Shown here: piece by piece, positions 15,863 to 23,286 of the stretch
How the letters are laid out: every line of letters starts with the position of its first letter
Numbering within the stretch: the stretch's first letter is position 1
Assembly (NCBI GenBank): GCA_031284225.1
Contig: JAITAH010000294.1
Span: forward strand, 1-23,286
Direction of reading: 5' to 3'
DNA: 23,286 nt
From: Dysgonamonadaceae bacterium
GTDB taxonomy: Bacteria; Bacteroidota; Bacteroidia; Bacteroidales; Azobacteroidaceae
Position numbers and translations under genes: made by a program
Notes under the pieces: generated by a model
The model's database searches: none
What the model was told of the DNA's origin: nothing
What the model saw: only the letters and a program-made list of their open reading frames with translations

Positions 15863-17194
15863 ATGAAAAGTTATATTTATTTATTCTTATTTGCATTTTT
15901 ATTTACAGCTTGTTCGGAAGAAGATCGAATCTTTTCGGAAGCTTCCGGGACAAGAACTGCTAAATATGTCGATGAATGTTATTCTCTCCTGCAATCATCC
16001 GAGCAAGGTTGGAAAATGACGTATTGTCCCGACGCCGCCTCTTACGGCGACTATCATTTTCTGATGAAATTCAAAGCGGACAATCGGGTCGAAATGCTTT
16101 CCGAATTCAGTGACGAAGCTATAACCAGCTCTTACCGGATTGATATGTCTCAAGGCCCGATACTGGTATTTGATACCTACAATTATATTCACGAATTGTC
16201 CAAACCCAATAACAACCCGCCCTACGGCTTATCCGGCGATTTTGAATTTGTGATAAAAAACACATCCGAAAACGCCATAGAACTTGCCGGACGCAAGAAA
16301 AACATACCCGTGCGACTGGAAAAAGCGACCGAACAAGACTGGGACGATATGGGGAAAATGTATTTCATTCAAGACAATATCAAACTGCATACGGAAGGAA
16401 AAACCAAAGAGATTTGGGTAGTCGAAGTAAACGGTAAAAACGTGAAAGGTTCGCTCGTAGCCGATCCGTTAAAACGGACTTGCACCATCACGTGCGGATC
16501 GGTAGTAGTTGCCGGAATTTATACCTTGACCCCGAACGAAGTAAAATTCAATAAAGAAATCGCTTTGGAAGTGGAGGGTACTACCATTCGTTTCGACGGA
16601 TTGAAATTCCAGGCAGGCGCCACGCTTGCCGATCGGAAATTTATTTCCAACGACGCCAACGCTTCATTGGTTTTTAGCATCGATACGGAAATCGTCTTGG
16701 GTTATAACGACTTTTTGGGCGATTATATCTTCCGCTATGCCATTAGTAACACGGCCACCACTCAGACCCGGTCGCTCGATGTAACCTTGCTGGCCGAAGA
16801 AACCGGAAAAACCTACCGTCTGGAAGGCTTACTGGCCGATAATTCTCCGGGAAAACTGATTGTCAATTTTAACTCCAACGGAACCATCTCCATGCTGGGA
16901 CAAGTAATGTATGTTTATCCCGATACGAAATATGATTTTTGGCTGCTTCCGTATTCCTATCCGATAAACGGTAATTACACAAGCAGAACCACCACCTATG
17001 GTTTAGTAAGTAAAGAGATTGAGGTCATTGATGGAAAGTTAAAATTCAAAATGCTGGATAATGAACTCTGGGTTGGGTACGGTGGCGTTGCCGGATTTCT
17101 CCTCCGGAATTACGAAGGCTCTACAAACAGAGGAAACGTGAATGGGAAAGACGCCCAGCCCTTTTATTTTTTCCCTGTCTTTGAACAAAAATAG
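15863..17194 (+). CDS. DUF4302-type lipoprotein of the Sus-type locus
   Basis: The 443-residue lipoprotein has a signal peptide ending LFTAC (Cys17), followed by Ser-Glu-Glu-Asp. The region with LLQSSEQGWKMTYCP (42-56), YHFLMKFKADNRVEM (63-77), SSYRIDMSQGPILVFDTYN (89-107) and GLSGDFEFVIKN resembles the DUF4302 family as I remember it, which is often encoded beside SusC/SusD and the zinc metallohydrolase. It is predicted mostly beta-strand, with no catalytic motif seen. It probably sits on the outer membrane and may help bind substrate (inference). It is the last gene of the operon; a 12-base-pair hairpin begins 43 bases after its stop. Confidence 0.8.
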   Translation: MKSYIYLFLFAFLFTACSEEDRIFSEASGTRTAKYVDECYSLLQSSEQGWKMTYCPDAASYGDYHFLMKFKADNRVEMLSEFSDEAITSSYRIDMSQGPILVFDTYNYIHELSKPNNNPPYGLSGDFEFVIKNTSENAIELAGRKKNIPVRLEKATEQDWDDMGKMYFIQDNIKLHTEGKTKEIWVVEVNGKNVKGSLVADPLKRTCTITCGSVVVAGIYTLTPNEVKFNKEIALEVEGTTIRFDGLKFQAGATLADRKFISNDANASLVFSIDTEIVLGYNDFLGDYIFRYAISNTATTQTRSLDVTLLAEETGKTYRLEGLLADNSPGKLIVNFNSNGTISMLGQVMYVYPDTKYDFWLLPYSYPINGNYTSRTTTYGLVSKEIEVIDGKLKFKMLDNELWVGYGGVAGFLLRNYEGSTNRGNVNGKDAQPFYFFPVFEQK

Positions 17195-17207
17195 ATAAGG
17201 CTTTTTT

Positions 17208-17356
17208 CATCATTGCAACTGCGAGGAACAAAGCAGGAAGCAATCCGGAAGTTTGTAAATCACCGGATTGCTTCGGGCTTTGTCCGCGTAATTTGAACTT
17301 GCGAAAAAACGATCCGGTTCAAGACGATGATGATTTCCCGTTTTTGACACGGCCTC
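17208..17356. repeat. Interspersed repeat, copy A (degenerate)
   Basis: The left part reads CATTGCAACTGCGAGGAACA and AAGCAGGAAGCAATCC, close to copies B and C. The right end, TTTTTGACACGGCCTC, resembles the right end of copy B, TTTTTGATACAGCCTC. The left terminal repeat is not recognisable. It sits directly after the DUF4302 gene, 7 bases before copy B. Confidence 0.6.
17237..17274 (+). terminator. Hairpin after the Sus-type operon, inside repeat copy A
   Basis: GAAGCAATCCGG (17237-17248) pairs perfectly with CCGGATTGCTTC (17263-17274) across a 14-base loop. It is 43 bases after the last stop of the operon. No T run follows directly, so it may end or protect the transcript rather than act as a classic intrinsic terminator. 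Confidence 0.45.
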
Positions 17357-17363
17357 TTTTTTA

Positions 17364-17504
17364 GAGGATGATCAAAAGTAACAGAACCGTCATTGCGAGG
17401 GCGTTCACCCGAAGCAATCCATTGATAATTAACAATCTGGTTTGCTTCCTGCTTCGTTCCTCGCAGTTCGCAATGACGAGAAATCGACTTTTTGATACAG
17501 CCTC
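17364..17504. repeat. Interspersed MITE-like repeat, copy B (complete, 141 bases)
   Basis: The element has imperfect terminal inverted repeats: GAGGATGATCAAAAGT on the left and, reading inward from the right, GAGGCTGTATCAAAAAGT. Inside are sub-terminal arms GTCATTGCGAGG and its counterpart GTCATTGCGAACTGCGAGG, and inner arms GAAGCAATCC / GGTTTGCTTC. No open frame is visible. It lies between convergent genes, so the transcript could fold into a long hairpin for either side. The ends recall IS1182-like termini (weak recollection). Confidence 0.75.
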
Positions 17505-17538
17505 TTTTTTTTACTGTCGTCGATAGAACATCCTCCTA

Positions 17539-20745
<3,207 letters not shown>

Positions 20746-20804
20746 TTAAAAAGATTTTTTATTAACAAAGTACTCACTTGTCTTATGAATCAAAAATTGT
20801 TTCG

Positions 20805-20812
20805 CAAAAGTA
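20805..20812 (-). promoter_or_regulatory. Putative -7 box for the GH2 gene
   Basis: The minus strand reads TACTTTTG, matching TAnnTTTG, 71 bases upstream of the GH2 start. A second weaker TACTTTG lies closer to the gene. No clear -33 motif was found. Confidence 0.4.
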
Positions 20813-20927
20813 ATGAAAATAATTTATAAAAAAAATCCGTACAAACAAATCGAACGGCCCCTGTTGGATATGAAGGAAAAAGTCGTTTTTGTCATCATTG
20901 AACAGGGTTGATTTTTGCAGCCGTGAA

Positions 20928-21025
20928 GAGGCTGAATGTATCAAAAGGTCGATTTCTCGTCATTGCGAACTGCGAGAAACGAAGCAGGAAGCAAACCAAA
21001 TTATTGATTATTAATTGATTGCTTC
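20928..21025. repeat. Interspersed repeat, copy C (right end missing)
   Basis: Copy C begins GAGGCTG, has four extra bases (AATG), then TATCAAAAGGTCGATTTCTC and GTCATTGCGAACTGCGAG, matching the reverse complement of copy B almost base for base to the inner arm GATTGCTTCGG. After about 21025 the match stops and HU-family coding remnant takes over. It is in the opposite orientation to copy B, on the other side of the GH2 gene. Confidence 0.7.
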
Positions 21026-21108
21026 GGTTTCTGCGCCTTCGCTGCTTACGCTTACCTGAAACGCACCAAAATCGCCTAAACGGACAATTTTGCCGCTCGC
21101 GCGGGCTA
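21011..21108 (-). pseudogene. Remnant of an HU-like DNA-binding protein gene
   Basis: On the minus strand a frame reads ARASGKIVRLGDFGAFQVSV and continues SSEGAETEAIN before a stop at 21011-21013. The segment GKIVRLGDFG followed by SSEGAETE is a conserved core of the Bacteroidota HU-like (HU-HIG type) DNA-binding proteins, as I recall them. Only about 30 codons remain of a protein usually over 120 residues. The upstream side ends at the stop of the AT-rich gene (21109), and the downstream side runs into repeat copy C. It cannot give a working protein and looks like a scar of insertions on both sides. Confidence 0.65.
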
Positions 21109-22902
21109 TCAAATCAAATCAGATAAATAACGTGGACCATAATATTTCAATTCATGTATGCATGTATTTTTATATCTAATACTTCGTTCATCATTTGGTT
21201 GCAGTTCTAAGGCTTGAATGAAACATTTGAGAGCATCTCGCACGAGATAAGGTTCTAAATACATACTGTTGTCTTCATCATATCTTTTAGCTTCGCTTAA
21301 CATCTGTGCTCCTTTATTAAACAACAATGTAGCATCTTCGATATTCTTTAATTTTCGCCTTGTTTCTTCGCTCTCAAAAACTTCTTTCTCATCTTCCTCA
21401 AAATCCAATATGGTAGAAGTAAACGTTGCATCGTTCTTTGACTTCCACTCATATTCTTTTTGCATTAAACAAATGGCTTCATACGATTCTAAAAATGTTT
21501 GTTCTTGTAACAGACTCTCAATTTCATTGATTATATCTTTCGTTTGTTCAATATGGTATCTGTTTTTTAGATTTTTCTTTATTTTTTGCAGCAAAGAATT
21601 TGCTTCTTTGGTAGTATCTTTTTGTAATTTATCTAACAACTTGACAATAATCTCATTTCTAACAATATCATCGTCGTCAAGTACTTGCAATGCAACATAC
21701 GGGTTATTATTGATTAGTTGTAATAAAATTTCTGAGGCTTCTTGTCTATTATCTTTTTCATTGGTTGCCGATAAATATTTCACTTTCATAAAATCTGCTT
21801 TGTCCTTTGTAAGTGTACAGTGTTCGGTTTCTGATACGGCATTTGAAAAATTCTGTTGCAAATAATAAGATTCTGCCAAATATAAATGTGCATCATCGAT
21901 TTGATATTCGAGATTTTGATTTTTTTTGTGTATCGCTTCTGCCTGAGCATAATGTATAAAGCGTTCAAAAGCATCAATTGCTTTGGATATATCAATATGT
22001 TCTTTCGATCTCAAATAAATTACGCCCAAATTGAACCATGAAAAGAAATCTTTTCGTTCAATGGCTATTGCCTTATTAAATTCGTCAAAAGCATCTTCAA
22101 AATACAATTTATGTCCTTTAGCAAGCGCATTTGAGAGATATTTTGCGCCTTCTTCTACATGGTATCTCCGTTCTCTTTGGGTTTCTGGAATTTTTAATTC
22201 TGTTAATATATTGTTTAGCAAATCATTAGACATTCTCAACTGTGTATAAAGATTTGAAAAACCCTGTCCAACCATATTTCGCAATGCGAACAAATTGCTG
22301 TCCAATTCGGCAAAGCCTTGCCCAACAGCGTTTCCTATTGCATTCAAATTCTTATTTACGTTTGAAAGTTGTATATTAGCTGTGTTTATACCTGCGTTCA
22401 ATGCCGTAAAACCCTGTGCTGTTATATTTCCTAAAGTATTCAGATTCTTATTTACACTTGAAAGTTGTGCGTTGGCTGCATTTATACCCGTATTTAATGC
22501 TGTAAAACCCTGTGTTGTTATATCTCCTAAAACATTCAGATTCTTATTTACCGTATTGATTCCACTATCAATGTTTATAAGACTGTGGTTTAATGAGCCA
22601 AAACCTTTATCTAAAGACGAAGTGAGCATATTAGCCACAGAGCCGATTTTGTCGCCAATGAAATTTGCCGAATTGACAAGAGTTGCATTCGTTTCATGAA
22701 AACCAGCATAAGAAATCGCACTATTTGTATTGATAGCCTTTCGGATACTTTCCGCTTGTAAAACTCCTACCTGTTGTAAAAACAAAGGGTCGTTTACATC
22801 ATAAGGTGGTTGCATGCCACAATAAACCTCTTTTGACAGGAAGTCTGTGTATTGTTCAAGTGCACTTTGGCTTGAATTTGGAATGATTGAAAAAATTCTC
22901 AT
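21109..22902 (-). CDS. Unrecognised protein: internal repeats plus TPR-like half
   Basis: I do not recognise this 597-residue protein. It has no signal peptide or membrane segment. Residues 1-118 are unique, with a hydrophilic helical look. Residues 119-214 contain two 32-residue repeats and a partial third (NKNLNxLGxITxQGFTALNxG), Asn- and Gly-rich with regular Leu/Ile, suggesting a coiled-coil or stacked helical stalk. From about 245 the protein is helical and TPR-like: AFDEFNKAIAIERKDFFSWF (271-290), DAHLYLAESYYLQQNFSNAV (337-356), and a C-terminal unit DALKCFIQALELQPNDERSI (556-575). No enzymatic motif was seen. The gene is much more AT-rich than its neighbours and lies between an HU-gene remnant and an IS end, so transfer is likely. 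Function is unknown; cargo or partner binding is plausible. Confidence 0.85.
   Translation of the reverse strand: MRIFSIIPNSSQSALEQYTDFLSKEVYCGMQPPYDVNDPLFLQQVGVLQAESIRKAINTNSAISYAGFHETNATLVNSANFIGDKIGSVANMLTSSLDKGFGSLNHSLINIDSGINTVNKNLNVLGDITTQGFTALNTGINAANAQLSSVNKNLNTLGNITAQGFTALNAGINTANIQLSNVNKNLNAIGNAVGQGFAELDSNLFALRNMVGQGFSNLYTQLRMSNDLLNNILTELKIPETQRERRYHVEEGAKYLSNALAKGHKLYFEDAFDEFNKAIAIERKDFFSWFNLGVIYLRSKEHIDISKAIDAFERFIHYAQAEAIHKKNQNLEYQIDDAHLYLAESYYLQQNFSNAVSETEHCTLTKDKADFMKVKYLSATNEKDNRQEASEILLQLINNNPYVALQVLDDDDIVRNEIIVKLLDKLQKDTTKEANSLLQKIKKNLKNRYHIEQTKDIINEIESLLQEQTFLESYEAICLMQKEYEWKSKNDATFTSTILDFEEDEKEVFESEETRRKLKNIEDATLLFNKGAQMLSEAKRYDEDNSMYLEPYLVRDALKCFIQALELQPNDERSIRYKNTCIHELKYYGPRYLSDLI
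22261..22548 (-). repeat. 96-base coding tandem repeats in the TPR-like gene
   Basis: Two full and one partial unit of 96 bases encode 32-residue repeats starting at NKNL residues 119, 151 and 183. At DNA level, ATTCTTATTTAC recurs at 96-base spacing on the plus strand. Units 1 and 2 are close in sequence and the third diverges after the first half. Confidence 0.8.
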
Positions 22903-22912
22903 AAGAACATAA

Positions 22913-22933
22913 TTTGTAATTATTACAAAGGTA
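22913..22933 (-). promoter_or_regulatory. Palindrome overlapping the promoter of the TPR-like gene
   Basis: TTTGTAAT-T-ATTACAAA (22913-22929) is a perfect 8-base inverted repeat with a one-base centre. It overlaps the minus-strand -7 box TACCTTTG (22926-22933) and the expected start of transcription, so it could be an operator. The gene's ATG is 10 bases downstream. The -33 position would fall in the IS end beginning near 22944. Confidence 0.5.
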
Positions 22934-22943
22934 CTTATTATTT

Positions 22944-23286
22944 AGTGTACCCTTTTCTTTGGACAGAAATTAATACTTTGTTAAACAAATTTATTATCAC
23001 ATTTCTTTTTTGAAGAAGTGGTAAAAACCACCTCTCCCTGAAAAGTTTTTTTATTTTTTCCAACTGCAAAAGTAGTTTTTTTTTAAAATCATAAACTTTT
23101 TTTAAAATTTTCTTTATAAACACTTAAAGGACAAAGATAATCGATACTTTGATGTGGGCGTTTTCTGTTATAAAACTCAAAATAAGCCTTCAATCCTCTG
23201 TAAAGTTCACATCCTGTTTCGCAAGCATTCAGATAGATTTTTTCCCTGTTTTACACTACGCCAAAGTCGCTCTATATAAATGTTGT
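22944..23286 (-). mobile_element. IS3-family insertion sequence, right end only
   Basis: The element runs past the window edge. Its probable terminal inverted repeat is TGTACCCTTTTCTTTGGACA at 22946-22965; the TGTAC...GGACA form is common at ends of IS3-family elements. The transposase remnant lies inward at 23089-23286, with about 125 bases of AT-rich non-coding sequence between, including a 5-base-pair hairpin GTGGT/ACCAC at 23018-23031. The left end and target duplication are not in the window. Confidence 0.7.
23089..23286 (-). pseudogene. IS3-family transposase OrfB C-terminus, frameshifted
   Basis: Read on the minus strand from the window edge, NIYIERLWRSVKQ is the end of the DDE catalytic domain, with the final catalytic Glu in the IERLWRSVK motif. 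The frame then breaks: a run of three C at 23234-23236 has one base more than expected. After removing one base the reading continues EKIYLNACETGCELYRGLKA, then YFEFYNRKRPHQSIDYL and CPLSVYKENFKKSL to a stop at 23089-23091, a classic IS3 C-terminus. As it stands, the frame ends early, so this copy probably makes no full transposase. The rest of the gene lies beyond the window. Confidence 0.85.

Noticed and set aside
17353..17367. CCTCT/AGAGG hairpin between repeats A and B as a separate terminator
   Set aside because: It is simply the junction of the two elements' ends (CCTC and GAGG) with a T run, so a stand-alone terminator is not supported.
22261..22548. CRISPR-like periodic sequence
   Set aside because: The 96-base period is coding, keeps frame, and encodes 32-residue protein repeats; there are no short identical repeats with unique spacers.
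22938..23123. A 61-codon minus-strand frame in the IS end
   Set aside because: Lys-rich product of AT-rich DNA that overlaps the IS terminal repeat and the transposase end; no sign of a real gene.

Overview
The window looks like a Bacteroidota chromosome, most likely order Bacteroidales. The evidence is a SusC/SusD outer-membrane pair, several lipoproteins with a Cys after a short signal peptide, promoters of the Bacteroidota type (TAnnTTTG, sometimes with an upstream TTT motif), and few Shine-Dalgarno sites. Base composition is moderate across most of the window. It becomes clearly AT-rich from about 21,109 to the right edge. No rRNA, tRNA or CRISPR array was seen.

Left part (1-8,398): a 3'-truncated purB on the minus strand diverges from a tightly packed plus-strand operon. 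The operon order is pdxA-like, nucleotidyltransferase, ATP-grasp enzyme, CDP-alcohol phosphatidyltransferase, HAD hydrolase, myo-inositol-1-phosphate synthase. A second CDP-alcohol phosphatidyltransferase runs convergently with the synthase gene, and a phospholipid-type acyltransferase diverges from it. Together these read as an inositol-lipid headgroup cluster: glucose 6-phosphate to inositol phosphate, activation to a CDP-inositol-like nucleotide, and transfer to a lipid. Several members have altered key residues: the PdxA-like protein lacks two of three metal-binding histidines, the HAD protein lacks the second Asp of motif I, and both phosphatidyltransferases have non-standard signatures.

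Middle part (8,381-17,194): uxuA (mannonate dehydratase, minus strand) is followed by a 400-base regulatory gap. Then comes a four-gene plus-strand operon for a TonB-dependent SusC porin, its SusD lipoprotein, a zinc metallohydrolase lipoprotein with HEFTH, and a DUF4302-type lipoprotein. This looks like a nutrient-import locus with a hydrolase in place of the usual glycosidases.

Right part (17,195-23,286): a secreted GH2 beta-galactosidase-type gene lies between inverted copies of a short interspersed repeat with MITE-like ends. Beyond it are a remnant of an HU-family DNA-binding gene, an AT-rich gene for an unrecognised protein (32-residue internal repeats plus a TPR-like half), and the end of a frameshifted IS3-family insertion sequence. 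The composition change, the gene remnant and the IS suggest the edge of an acquired segment.
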